Source: Amycolatopsis iheyensis (lineage in GTDB: Bacteria; Actinomycetota; Actinomycetes; Mycobacteriales; Pseudonocardiaceae). Taken from it: a stretch of DNA of 52,126 nt. This document shows, in pieces, positions 42,757-51,387 of the stretch; position 1 is the first letter of the stretch, and every line of letters starts with the position of its first letter. The position numbers were made by a program, and so were the translations under genes. The stretch is from assembly GCF_024703995.1 (NCBI RefSeq), contig NZ_JAMXQV010000047.1, positions 1 through 52,126 of the forward strand, read 5' to 3'. A model generated the notes under the pieces. That model was not told the origin of the DNA, did no database searches, and saw nothing but the letters and a program-made list of their open reading frames with translations.

Positions 42757-43470
42757 ATGCCGAACCTGCTGGTGGTGGAAGACGACGCGGCGATCGGCAG
42801 CGTGCTCGAATCGACCCTGCGACTGCACGGTTACCAGGTGTGCTGGCGGCGCGACGGCCGGACGGCGCTGCAGGCCGCCGAGACCGGCGACTTCGACCTC
42901 GTGCTGCTCGACCTCGGCCTGCCCGACCTCGACGGCGTCGAGGTGTGCCGCCGCCTGCGGAGCGCGTTGCCCTCGACCGTGCTGGTGATCCTCACCGCCC
43001 GCCAGGAGGAGATGGACGTCGTCGTCGGCCTCGACGCGGGTGCCGACGACTACCTCACCAAGCCGATCCGGCTCGGCGAGCTGCTGGCCAGGGTGCGGGC
43101 CCACCTGCGCCGGGGCGCGCCGGCCGGGGCCCGGCCGCCGGTGACCGTCGGGGCGCTGACCGTCGACATCGCCGGCCGTCGCGCCACCCTGGGCGGGCAC
43201 GAGGTGGTGCTGCGCGCGAAGGAGTTCGACCTGCTCGCGCGGCTCGCCGAGCAGCCCGGGGTCGCCGTCAGCCGCGAGACGCTGATGTCGGAGGTCTGGG
43301 ACGCGCACTGGTACGGCTCGACGAAGACCCTGGACGTGCACATCGCGGCGGTGCGCCGGAAGCTCGCCGCCTGCGGGGCGCCGCACGGCACGGAGGTCCC
43401 CCGGATCGCCACCCTGCGCGGGCACGGCTACCGGCTGGAGGACCCCGCCCGGACCGTCGCCGAAGGGTAG
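42757..43470 (+). CDS. OmpR-family response regulator
   Basis: 237 residues. The receiver domain has acidic residues Glu8/Asp9/Asp10, the phospho-acceptor Asp52 (LLDLGLPD), Thr80 and Lys102 (LTKPI). The C-terminal winged helix carries the OmpR pattern (EFDLLARLAEQPGVAVSR and TLDVHIAAVRRKL). The start is ATG 42757. It precedes its histidine kinase by 2 bp. Confidence 0.95.
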   Translation: MPNLLVVEDDAAIGSVLESTLRLHGYQVCWRRDGRTALQAAETGDFDLVLLDLGLPDLDGVEVCRRLRSALPSTVLVILTARQEEMDVVVGLDAGADDYLTKPIRLGELLARVRAHLRRGAPAGARPPVTVGALTVDIAGRRATLGGHEVVLRAKEFDLLARLAEQPGVAVSRETLMSEVWDAHWYGSTKTLDVHIAAVRRKLAACGAPHGTEVPRIATLRGHGYRLEDPARTVAEG

Positions 43471-43472
43471 CC

Positions 43473-44762
43473 GTGCGCCGCCGGATCATCTCGCTGACCG
43501 TGCTGGCCGCGCTGGTCGCGACCGTCCTGTTCGCGTTGCCGCTGTTGATCGCGGTGATGCAGTACTACCGCGACGACACGAAGGCGGACCTGGAGCGGGC
43601 GGCCGACGCCGTCGCGCTCGCCGTGTCGGAAGAGCTCAGCGCCGGCCGGCCGCCGGCGATGCCGCCGCTCGACGACGAAGAAGGCGAGGCCGATGTCGGC
43701 GTCTACGGCCCGGACGCGCGGCTGCTCGCCGGGCGCGGCCCCGCCGTCGGCGGCACGGTCGAGCGGCAGGCGGCGCGCGCGACCGTGGACGTCGTCCTCG
43801 GCCGCGAAGGCGACGAAGTGGCGCTGGCGGTCCCGGTGCTCAGCGGCTCGCGGGTCACCGGGGTGGTGCGCGCCGCGCTGCCGATGTCGGAGCTGCGGTT
43901 GCGGGTCGTGCTGACCTGGCTCGGCATGGCCGGGCTCGCGGTGGCGGCGATCGGGGCGAGCTGGCTGATGGCGCGGCGGTACGCGACGCGGCTGGTCCGG
44001 CCGCTGGAGGAGCTCGCGGCCGCGGCCGGGCGGCTCGGCGACGGCGACTTCACCGCACGCGGCCCGCGTGCCGGGATCGCCGAGATCGACCGCGTCGGCG
44101 AGGCGCTGGACGCGACGGCGACCCGGATCGGCGAGACCCTGGAGCGTGAGCGCGCGTTCTCCGCGGAGGCGTCGCACCAGCTGCGCACCCCGCTGACCGG
44201 GCTGCGCCTGCAGCTCGAGGCGGCGCTGGAAACCCCGCAGGCGGACCCGTACGCGGCGATCCGCGCCGGGATCGCGTCCGCCGACCGGCTGGAACGCACC
44301 ATCGAGGACCTCCTGGCGCTGGGCCGGGAGCGCCGGGCGCCGCGGGCCGAGCTCGACCTGGAGGCCTTGCTGGAGGAGCTCCGGCAGGGCGGCGAGGCCC
44401 TGCTCGCGCCGCGGGGCCGGACGCTGCTGATCACCCGACACGACCCGCCGCGGGCCCGGGTGGCGGCCGCGGCGGTCCGGCAGGTGCTGGCGGTGCTGCT
44501 GGACAACGCGGTGACGCACGGCCGCGGCACGGTCACGGTGGTGGCCCGCGACGCGGGTGACGCGCTGGCCATCGACGTCGCCGACGAGGGCCCCGACCTG
44601 GGCGAAGCCGACCCGTTCGCGACGGCGGCGGGCGACGGCATCGGCCTGCGCCTGGCCCGCAGCCTGGCGGAGGCGGAAGGCGGCCGCCTGCGCCTGAGCA
44701 GCCCGGCCCCGCCGACGTTCACCCTGCTCCTCCCGACCGACGAGCCCCCCACCCCGGTGTGA
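43473..44762 (+). CDS. sensor histidine kinase
   Basis: 429 residues. TM1 (about 5-27), a small extracytoplasmic sensor (about 30-140, rich in Asp/Glu at PPLDDEEGEADVG), TM2 (about 146-166), HAMP, then HisKA with the phosphorylated His235 in SHQLRTPLTG. The N box is LLDNAVTHGRG and the G box GDGIGLRLARS. The GTG start at 43473 follows the regulator stop by 2 bases with GAAGGG as ribosome site. The signal is unknown. Confidence 0.93.
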   Translation: MRRRIISLTVLAALVATVLFALPLLIAVMQYYRDDTKADLERAADAVALAVSEELSAGRPPAMPPLDDEEGEADVGVYGPDARLLAGRGPAVGGTVERQAARATVDVVLGREGDEVALAVPVLSGSRVTGVVRAALPMSELRLRVVLTWLGMAGLAVAAIGASWLMARRYATRLVRPLEELAAAAGRLGDGDFTARGPRAGIAEIDRVGEALDATATRIGETLERERAFSAEASHQLRTPLTGLRLQLEAALETPQADPYAAIRAGIASADRLERTIEDLLALGRERRAPRAELDLEALLEELRQGGEALLAPRGRTLLITRHDPPRARVAAAAVRQVLAVLLDNAVTHGRGTVTVVARDAGDALAIDVADEGPDLGEADPFATAAGDGIGLRLARSLAEAEGGRLRLSSPAPPTFTLLLPTDEPPTPV

Positions 44763-44768
44763 CGAACC

Positions 44769-44893
44769 GGGCATCACCCGTGCGCGGAGGGGCATCACGC
44801 GTGCTTGAGCGGGCATCGCCTGTGTCTGGCGGGGCATCGCGGTGATGCCCCCGCAATCACGCGTGATGCCCCGCTGATCACGCGTGATACCCC
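44769..44893. repeat. 21-bp-period array, four direct and three inverted units
   Basis: Direct units with the core GGGCATC begin at 44769, 44790, 44811 and 44832, exactly 21 bp apart. Inverted units with GATGCCCC or GATACCCC begin at 44844, 44865 and 44886, again exactly 21 bp apart. Unit 2 (GGGGCATCACGCGTG) is the exact complement of 44858-44872. The whole can fold into a large hairpin between the kinase gene and the permease operon. No gene is present from 44763 to 45017. Confidence 0.92.
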
Positions 44894-44940
44894 CTTTCCG
44901 CACGCGGAACGAATCGCCATGGTTCGGCTGCGCTGTGCAA

Positions 44941-44958
44941 TGAATCACCTGTGATTCA
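44941..44958. promoter_or_regulatory. 18-bp palindromic operator candidate upstream of the dav operon
   Basis: TGAATCAC-CT-GTGATTCA is an 8+2+8 perfect inverted repeat 59 bp ahead of the permease start. It is the best operator candidate for this operon; the TetR gene at its 3' end (48922) is a likely ligand, although a GntR-type protein elsewhere would also fit. I could not place a convincing -35/-10 pair. Confidence 0.6.
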
Positions 44959-45017
44959 TCTGTACGCGCAATGTTTCCCTGTTTTGTCGCTTCGGTGCGG
45001 CGGATACGGTCGTCGGC

Positions 45018-46409
45018 ATGAATCTGCGAGCCGCGACGGGGCGGCGGAAACCGGTCGCCGATCTGGTTGCCGACAGTGATCATGGCACGTTGAAGCGGTC
45101 GCTCGGCCTCGGGCAGCTCACCATGCTGAGCATCGGCGCGACGCTGGGCAGCGGCATCTTCGTCGTGCTGGGTGAGGCCGTCCCGGTGGCCGGCCCGGCG
45201 GTCGTGCTCTCCTTCGTCCTCGCCGGGGTCACCGCGCTCTTCTCGGCGTTGTCCTACGCCGAGCTCGCCGGCATGATCCCGCTGTCCGGTTCGTCCTACT
45301 CCTACGCCTACGCCACGCTCGGCGAACTCGTCGCCTGGGTCTGCGGCTGGTGCCTGGTGCTCGAATACGGCGTCTCGGTGGCGTCGGTCGCCGTCGGCTG
45401 GGGCCAGTACCTCAACGAGCTGCTGCGGCTGGCCTTCGGCTTCGCCATCCCGGACGCGCTCAGCCAGCCACCCGGCTCGGGCGGCCTGGTCAACGTGCCC
45501 GCGATCGTCGTCGTGGTGCTCGCGATGGTCCTGCTGCTGTCGGGTGCGAAGGAAAGCGCGCGGGCCAACGCGGTCATGGTCGCCATCAAGATCGCGACCC
45601 TGGTGCTGTTCTGCGCGATCGCGTTCACCGCGGTGCGGGCGAAGAACTTCACCCCGTTCCTGCCGCTCGGGCTGGCCGGGATGAGCGCGGGCGCCGCGAA
45701 GCTGTTCTTCTCCTACATCGGGTTCGACGCCGCGTCGACCGCCGGCGAGGAGGCGAAGAACCCGCAGCGCGACCTGCCGCGGGCGATCCTGCTCTCGCTC
45801 GGCATCGTCACGCTGCTGTACTGCCTGGTCGCCTTCGCCGCGGTCGGCGCGCTGCCGTGGCAGCAGTTCGACGGCCAGGAGGCCGCGCTCTCGCACGTGC
45901 TGAGCGTCGTCTCGGGCAACCCGTTCTGGGCCGGCCTGCTCGCCGTCGGCGCGATCGTGGCGATCTCCAGCGTCGTGCTGACCGTCCTCTACGGACAGAC
46001 GCGCATCCTGTTCGCGATGTCCCGCGACGGCCTGGTGCCCGGCGTGCTGTCCAAAGTGGATCCGAAGTCCGGCTCGCCGCGGATCAACACCCTGGTGGTC
46101 TCCGGCTTCGTCGCCGCGCTGGCCGCGTTCATCCCGCTCGGCAAGCTCGCGGACGCCACCAGCATCGGCACGCTGTTCGCGTTCGGGCTGGTCAACGTCG
46201 CGGTCCTGCTGCTGCGCAAGCGCCAGCCCGAACGGCCGCGCTCCTTCCGCGTGCCGCTCTCGCCGGTCACGCCGATCCTGGGCGTGCTGTGCTGCGCCTA
46301 CATGATGCTCAGCCTCGACGGCGCCACCTGGGTCGTCTTCGGCGGCTGGATGGCGCTGGGCCTGCTGATCTACTTCGGCTACGGCATCCGGCGCTCGAGG
46401 CTGGCATGA
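45018..46409 (+). CDS. APC-family amino acid permease
   Basis: 463 residues with about 12 transmembrane segments. The first helix has the APC signature GATLGSGIFVVLG, later FFSYIGFDAASTAGEEAKNPQRDLP split around helix 6 and the loop, as in cationic amino acid transporters (CAT subgroup). Linked by a 4-bp overlap to davA, it is most likely the importer of the operon's substrate, lysine or a related cationic amino acid. The start is ATG 45018. Confidence 0.92.
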   Translation: MNLRAATGRRKPVADLVADSDHGTLKRSLGLGQLTMLSIGATLGSGIFVVLGEAVPVAGPAVVLSFVLAGVTALFSALSYAELAGMIPLSGSSYSYAYATLGELVAWVCGWCLVLEYGVSVASVAVGWGQYLNELLRLAFGFAIPDALSQPPGSGGLVNVPAIVVVVLAMVLLLSGAKESARANAVMVAIKIATLVLFCAIAFTAVRAKNFTPFLPLGLAGMSAGAAKLFFSYIGFDAASTAGEEAKNPQRDLPRAILLSLGIVTLLYCLVAFAAVGALPWQQFDGQEAALSHVLSVVSGNPFWAGLLAVGAIVAISSVVLTVLYGQTRILFAMSRDGLVPGVLSKVDPKSGSPRINTLVVSGFVAALAAFIPLGKLADATSIGTLFAFGLVNVAVLLLRKRQPERPRSFRVPLSPVTPILGVLCCAYMMLSLDGATWVVFGGWMALGLLIYFGYGIRRSRLA

Positions 46410-47161
46410 AGGTCGCGATCCACCAGGGCCCGTTCGACGCGCTCCCGGACGCGGTCGCCGCGTCCGGCGCGGACCTCGTCGTCACGGCCGAGATGGCCAC
46501 CACCGGCTACCACATCGGCGAGCGCGCACACACCCTCGCCGAACCGGCCGACGGCCCGACGGCGGCACGGATGTCCGCGCTGGCGAAGAAAACCGGCGTC
46601 GCGCTGGCGTACGGCTACCCCGAGCGCGACGGCGAACGCGTGCACAACAGCGTCCAGCTCATCGACGCGGCCGGGCAGCGGCGGGCGAACTACCGCAAGA
46701 CGCACCTGTTCGGCGACCTCGACAAGGCGTGGTTCACCCCCGGCGACGAGCCGGTGGTGCAGGCCGACATCGCCGGCCTCCGCGTCGGGCTGCTGATCTG
46801 CTACGACGTCGAGTTCCCGGAGATCGTCCGCGCGCACGCGCTGGCCGGCACCGAGCTGCTGGTCGTCCCGACCGCGTTGATGAGCCCGTACGAACTGGTC
46901 GCCGACACCCTGGTGCCCGCGCGGGCCTACGAAAGCCAGCTGTTCGTCGCCTACGCCAACCGGTGTGACGTCGAACGAGAACTGACCTACTGCGGACGCT
47001 CCTGCGTGGTCGCCCCGACCGGCGAAGTGCTCGCCCGCGCCGGAGCGGAGCCCGCGCTGCTCACCGCCGACGTCAGCCGCACCGCGCTCGTGGCGTCGCG
47101 GCTGGAGAACACCCACCTGGCCGACCGACGGCCCGAACTGTACCGAGGAAACCCCGCATGA
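46406..47161 (+). CDS. davA: 5-aminovaleramide amidohydrolase (nitrilase superfamily)
   Basis: 251 residues with the nitrilase triad Glu29 (TAEMATTGY), Lys98 (YRKTHLFG) and Cys132 (LICYDVEFPE). The detailed pattern (YGYPERDGE, HNSVQLIDAAG, FTPGDE, TYCGRSCVVAP) closely follows what I recall of Pseudomonas DavA. The reaction would be 5-aminopentanamide to 5-aminopentanoate plus ammonia. It overlaps both neighbours by 4 bp, in an operon with the lysine monooxygenase that makes its substrate. Confidence 0.85.
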   Translation: MKVAIHQGPFDALPDAVAASGADLVVTAEMATTGYHIGERAHTLAEPADGPTAARMSALAKKTGVALAYGYPERDGERVHNSVQLIDAAGQRRANYRKTHLFGDLDKAWFTPGDEPVVQADIAGLRVGLLICYDVEFPEIVRAHALAGTELLVVPTALMSPYELVADTLVPARAYESQLFVAYANRCDVERELTYCGRSCVVAPTGEVLARAGAEPALLTADVSRTALVASRLENTHLADRRPELYRGNPA

Positions 47162-48849
47162 CCGCCGCCGTTCCCACCGCGATCCCCCACGACGAACCGG
47201 CGGGCCGCCCGATCACGATGTTCGGCCCCGACTTCCCGTTCGCCTACGACGACTACCTCGCCCACCCCGCCGGGCTCGGCTCGGTGCCGTCCGAGCGGCA
47301 CGGCACCGAGGTGGCGGTGATCGGCGGCGGCCTGTCCGGCGTCGTCACGGCGTACGAGCTGATGAAGCTGGGCCTGCGCCCGGTGGTCTACGAGATCGAC
47401 GAGATCGGCGGCCGGCTGCGCAGCGTGCGCTTCCCCGGCTGCCCGGACGACGTCGTCGCCGAGATGGGCGCGATGCGCTTCCCGCCGTCGTCGACCGCGC
47501 TGTTCCACTACATCGACAAGGTCGGCCTGCAGACCACGCCGTTCCCGAACCCGCTCGCGCCGGAGACGCCGAGCACGGTCGTGGACCTCAAAGGACAGAG
47601 CCACTACGCGCGGACGCCGGCCGACCTGCCCGGCGTCTTCGCCGAAGTTGCCGAGGCCTGGGACCGCACGCTGGCCGAGCACGCGTCGTTCGCCGAGATG
47701 CAGACGGCGATCCGTGACCGCGACGCGAAGACGATCAAGCGGCTGTGGAACGAGCTCGTCCCGAAGCTGGACAACCAGACGTTCTACGGGTTCCTGTGCG
47801 ACTCCCCCGCGTTCGCCTCCTTCCGGCACCGCGAGATCTTCGGCCAGGTCGGCTTCGGCACCGGTGGCTGGGACACCGACTTCCCCAACTCCATCCTGGA
47901 AATCCTGCGCGTGGTCTACACCGGCGCCGACGACGAGCACCGCAGCATCGTCGGCGGCAGCCGGCAGCTCCCGCTGCGGCTGTGGGAACACGCCCCGTCG
48001 GAGATCGCTTTCTGGCCGGCCGGCACGTCGCTGGCCTCGCTGCACGGCGGCCGGCCGCAGCCGGGTGTCGCGCGGCTGCACCGCACCGCGCCGCACAACA
48101 TCACGGTGACCGACACCGACGGGCACATCAGGACGTTCCCGGCGGCCGTGTTCACCGCGCAGAGCTGGCTGCTGCTGTCGAAGATCGAGTGCGACGAAGC
48201 GCTCTTCCCGATCGACCACTGGACGGCGATCGAGCGCACGCACTACATGGCGTCGTCGAAGGTGTTCGTGCCGGTGGACCGCCCGTTCTGGCTCGACCGC
48301 GACCCGGCGACCGGCCGCGACGCGATGAGCATGACGCTCACCGACCGCATGCCGCGCGGCACGTACCTGCTCGGCTCCGCCCCGGACCGGCCGGCGGTGA
48401 TCTGCCTGTCGTACACGTGGGCCGACGACTCGCTGAAGTGGCTGCCGCTGCCGGTCGCCGAGCGCGTCGAGGTGATGCTCCAGTCACTGCGCGAGATCTA
48501 CCCGGGGGTCGACGTCCGGCGGCACATCATCGGCGACCCGGTCACCGTCTCGTGGGAGGCCGAACCGCACTTCATGGGTGCGTTCAAGGCGAACCTGCCG
48601 GGGCACTACCGCTACCAGCACCGGCTCTTCACGCACTTCGCGCAGGAGTCGTTGCCCAGGCGGTACCGGGGGCTGTTCCTCGCCGGCGACGACGTGTCGT
48701 GGACGGCGGGCTGGGCCGAGGGCGCGGTCCAGACGGCGCTGAACGCGGTGTGGGGCGTGCTGAACCACTTCGGCGGCGGCACCGATCCGGTGAACCCGGG
48801 GCCTGGGGACCTGTTCGAGGACCTCGCGCCGCTCACTCTCCCGGACTGA
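47158..48849 (+). CDS. davB: L-lysine 2-monooxygenase (FAD amine oxidase family)
   Basis: 563 residues. The FAD dinucleotide motif VIGGGLSG is at 54-61 with YEIDEIGGRLRS after it; the C-terminal flavin region is FLAGDDVSWTAGWAEGAVQ. Long stretches (ITMFGPDFPFAYDDYLAHP, GQVGFGTGGWDTDFPNS, GDPVTVSWEAEPHF) match Pseudomonas DavB as I remember it. The reaction oxidatively decarboxylates lysine to 5-aminopentanamide. Tryptophan 2-monooxygenase is the closest alternative and would, with an amidase, give an auxin-like route, but the DavB resemblance is stronger. davT/davD are not in the window. Confidence 0.85.
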   Translation: MTAAVPTAIPHDEPAGRPITMFGPDFPFAYDDYLAHPAGLGSVPSERHGTEVAVIGGGLSGVVTAYELMKLGLRPVVYEIDEIGGRLRSVRFPGCPDDVVAEMGAMRFPPSSTALFHYIDKVGLQTTPFPNPLAPETPSTVVDLKGQSHYARTPADLPGVFAEVAEAWDRTLAEHASFAEMQTAIRDRDAKTIKRLWNELVPKLDNQTFYGFLCDSPAFASFRHREIFGQVGFGTGGWDTDFPNSILEILRVVYTGADDEHRSIVGGSRQLPLRLWEHAPSEIAFWPAGTSLASLHGGRPQPGVARLHRTAPHNITVTDTDGHIRTFPAAVFTAQSWLLLSKIECDEALFPIDHWTAIERTHYMASSKVFVPVDRPFWLDRDPATGRDAMSMTLTDRMPRGTYLLGSAPDRPAVICLSYTWADDSLKWLPLPVAERVEVMLQSLREIYPGVDVRRHIIGDPVTVSWEAEPHFMGAFKANLPGHYRYQHRLFTHFAQESLPRRYRGLFLAGDDVSWTAGWAEGAVQTALNAVWGVLNHFGGGTDPVNPGPGDLFEDLAPLTLPD

Positions 48850-48921
48850 GCGTGCCCCGATCGTGGCGGGCCGTCCGACACCGCGGGGATCGGCCTGCCC
48901 CGGCCAACCACGCGTGCGACC

Positions 48922-49578
48922 ATGGAGAGCATGAACACCGAGCCGGCGCCGAGATGGCGAAGACTGGAACCGGACGAACGGAAGGAACAGATCTACGCTT
49001 GCGCGGCGCGGCTGTTCGGTGAACGCCCCTACTCCGAAGTGTCCACTTCGGACATCGCGGCCGCGGCCGGCGTCGCGCGCGGGCTGATCAACCACTACTT
49101 CGGCACGAAACGCGAGCTGTACCTGGAAATCATCCGCCGCGCGCTGACCGTGCCGCGGCTGGCGGTCGAAATCCTCCCGGACGGTCCCCTCGAACTGCGC
49201 GCCGACGTCGCCATCGAGTGGTTCCTCGACATGGTCACCAGCCAGGAGCGCATGTGGCTGGCCGCGATCGCGCCCGAAGGCATCGGCCGCGACCTCGAAG
49301 TCGAGCGCATTCTCGAAGAGGCGGACCGGGAATCGGCCGACCGCGTGCTCGAAGCCGTCGGGCTGTCCAGCGAAAGCGACCACGGTCCGGAGCTGAACGC
49401 GCTCGTGCGCGCGTTCGGCGGCATGGTGAAGGCGGCGGGCCGGGAATGGCTCGTGCGCGGCTCGCTCACCCGCGAACAGGTCCACCTGCTGCTGGCGAAA
49501 TCGCTCGTGACGCTCGTCGGGGAGATCTTCCCGGTCGTGCAGGCCGCGCCGCCGGCGCCCCGTCAGGGTCGCGAATAG
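48922..49578 (+). CDS. TetR-family transcriptional regulator
   Basis: 218 residues. The HTH region is ERPYSEVSTSDIAAAAGVAR followed by INHYFGTKRELYLEI (about residues 35-70), the rest a helical ligand domain. The start is ATG 48922 (an ATG at 48931 is possible). It lies 72 bp after davB on the same strand and is the best candidate to control the dav operon. A terminator follows. Confidence 0.9.
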   Translation: MESMNTEPAPRWRRLEPDERKEQIYACAARLFGERPYSEVSTSDIAAAAGVARGLINHYFGTKRELYLEIIRRALTVPRLAVEILPDGPLELRADVAIEWFLDMVTSQERMWLAAIAPEGIGRDLEVERILEEADRESADRVLEAVGLSSESDHGPELNALVRAFGGMVKAAGREWLVRGSLTREQVHLLLAKSLVTLVGEIFPVVQAAPPAPRQGRE

Positions 49579-49584
49579 ACCGAA

Positions 49585-49622
49585 GCCCCCGGCGCCACGA
49601 GGGGGAGGAGGGCGCCAGGGGC
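49585..49622 (+). terminator. stem-loop terminator
   Basis: GCCCCCGGCGCC at 49585-49596 pairs with GGCGCCAGGGGC at 49611-49622 with one mismatch and a 14-nt purine-rich loop. It begins 6 bases after the TetR stop. Confidence 0.75.
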
Positions 49623-49675
49623 TCCGGGTCGATGGACGGACCACCGACGCACGCCCACGGTACGCCCGGGCACTG

Positions 49676-50419
49676 TCAAGTCGCTGTCAACCCCGGATCG
49701 TCCGATTCGCGAAGTTCGGCCAGGCGGTGGGTCAGGCCGTCGAGGCAACGCTGGACCGCGTAGTCGTACACCTGCGCGTAGTACCCCGCGGCGAGATCGG
49801 GATCACCCATCAGGTCGTGCATCGCCGAGCCCAGCTCGGCCATCCCCGGCAGGTCGGCGCGCTCGCGGTAGGTCGCGTACTCCTCGGTGTTGTCGATGCG
49901 CAACGCGAGCGCGCCGTCGCGGTCGTCCTCCATCGCGACGAACTGGCACGCGGTCATCAGCAGCAGGTTGTAGGCCAGCACGCTCTCGCGGCCGAAGCCG
50001 GTCCGCAGCAGCACGCGCACACCGGCGTCGATGCTGCGCGTGGCCGCCTCCACCGACGGGCCGAACAGCGCGAGCCGCCGCGCGCAGCCCGGGTAGGCCC
50101 GCAGCACCGCGCGCAGGCCGGCCAGCAGCTCGGTGAACCACTGCTGCCACGGCAGGTCGGGATCGGGCAGCTCCAGCAGGCCGACCACCCGGTCGACGAC
50201 GGCGTTGACCACCGCGTCCCGGTCGCCGACGTGGTGGTAGATCACCGCCGGGTAGGCCTCGACCGCGCGGGCGAGCTCGCGGAGCGTCCAGTTGTCGAGG
50301 CCGCGTTCGCCGGTCAACGTCGTCGCCGCGTCGATGATCCGGTCGGCGGTGATCGCCGGCAGGCCGGCCGCCGCCCGTGACCGTGGGCGCTGGCCGGTGC
50401 CCGAGGATGAAGTCGGCAT
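49676..50419 (-). CDS. TetR-family transcriptional regulator
   Basis: 247 residues. The N-terminal HTH is TADRIIDAATTLTGERGLDNWTL to AVIYHHVGDRDAVVN in the usual TetR arrangement, then a TetR_C-type helical domain. ATG 50417-50419 is chosen over an upstream extension that is antisense to the hydrolase. It is divergent from the RdmC-like hydrolase, 67 bp apart, and probably represses it. Confidence 0.9.
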   Translation of the reverse strand: MPTSSSGTGQRPRSRAAAGLPAITADRIIDAATTLTGERGLDNWTLRELARAVEAYPAVIYHHVGDRDAVVNAVVDRVVGLLELPDPDLPWQQWFTELLAGLRAVLRAYPGCARRLALFGPSVEAATRSIDAGVRVLLRTGFGRESVLAYNLLLMTACQFVAMEDDRDGALALRIDNTEEYATYRERADLPGMAELGSAMHDLMGDPDLAAGYYAQVYDYAVQRCLDGLTHRLAELRESDDPGLTAT

Positions 50420-50423
50420 GGGG

Positions 50424-50436
50424 GGTAACGGTAACC
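50424..50436. promoter_or_regulatory. GGTAAC tandem element in the divergent tetR/hydrolase region
   Basis: GGTAACGGTAACC lies 4 bp from the tetR start. The second half (CGGTAACCG) is palindromic about a central base. Possible autoregulatory operator; weak evidence. Confidence 0.3.
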
Positions 50437-50486
50437 GCACCCGCCGGGCCGGTGCCAGCTCCGCGCGGGTACGGCAGGATCGGGGC

Positions 50487-51353
50487 ATGGCACGCGCACA
50501 GGCCAACGGTCTCGAGCTCGAATACGACACCTTCGGCGATCCGAACAATCCGCCACTGGTCCTGGTGATGGGCCTCGGCGCCCAGATGGTCACCTGGGAG
50601 GACGGCTTCTGCGAGCTGCTCGCCGGGCGCGGGTTCTTCGTGGTGCGCTACGACAACCGGGACGTCGGGCTCTCGACCTGGCTCGACGACCTCCCGGCGC
50701 CGGACCTGGCCGCGCTGGCCGCCGGCGACCTCAGGACGGCGCCGTACCGGCTCTCGGACCTCGCCGACGACGCGATCGGGCTGTTCGACGCGCTCGGCAT
50801 CGCCCGCGCGCACGTCGTCGGCGCGTCGATGGGCGGGATGATCGTTCAGCAGCTGGCGATCGACCACCCGGAGCGCCTGCTGTCGCTCACCTCGATCATG
50901 TCGACCACCGGCGACCCGAGCGTCGGGCAGGCCGAGCCGTGGGCGCTGGCCCTGCTGGCGCGCCCGCCGGCGTCGACCCGCGAGCAGGCGCTCGCCGACA
51001 GCGTCGACGGCTACCGGCGGCTGGGCTCGCCCGGCTACCCCGACGACGAGGCGTTCCTGCTGGCCAAAGCGACGTTGCACTACGACCGCGCCCGCCACCC
51101 GGTGGGCACGCTGCGCCACGCGGCGGCGGTGCTGGCCTCGGGTGACCGCACGGCCGGTCTGCGGGACGTCCGGCTGCCGGCGCTGGTCGTCCACGGCGAC
51201 GCGGACCCGCTGATCAACGTCAGCGGCGGCAAGGCGACGGCGGAGGCCGTCCCGGACGCGGAGCTGCTGATCATCCCGGGCATGGGCCACAACCTGCCGC
51301 GCGCGGTGTGGCCCGAGCTGGTGGCGGCGATCGGACGCGTGACGGGTCAATAG
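50487..51353 (+). CDS. alpha/beta hydrolase, RdmC/AknP-like
   Basis: 288 residues. It has VLVMGLGAQMVTWEDGF, YDNRDVGLST, the nucleophile elbow GASMGGM, the acid in HGDADPL and the His in PGMGHNLP. This arrangement resembles the RdmC methylesterase-like subgroup that often appears outside polyketide clusters too, so the substrate cannot be named. The start is ATG 50487. Expression is likely controlled by the divergent TetR. Confidence 0.9.
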   Translation: MARAQANGLELEYDTFGDPNNPPLVLVMGLGAQMVTWEDGFCELLAGRGFFVVRYDNRDVGLSTWLDDLPAPDLAALAAGDLRTAPYRLSDLADDAIGLFDALGIARAHVVGASMGGMIVQQLAIDHPERLLSLTSIMSTTGDPSVGQAEPWALALLARPPASTREQALADSVDGYRRLGSPGYPDDEAFLLAKATLHYDRARHPVGTLRHAAAVLASGDRTAGLRDVRLPALVVHGDADPLINVSGGKATAEAVPDAELLIIPGMGHNLPRAVWPELVAAIGRVTGQ

Positions 51354-51387
51354 CGCGTCAAGATCCGGTGGCCGGGGCGTACGGAAT

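Noticed and set aside
44769..44893. CRISPR array
   Set aside because: Units are 21 bp with no unique spacers between them, half are inverted, and no cas genes are near.
47158..48849. Tryptophan 2-monooxygenase of an indole-acetamide auxin pathway
   Set aside because: Possible by family, but the sequence follows lysine 2-monooxygenase more closely, and the partner amidase resembles DavA.
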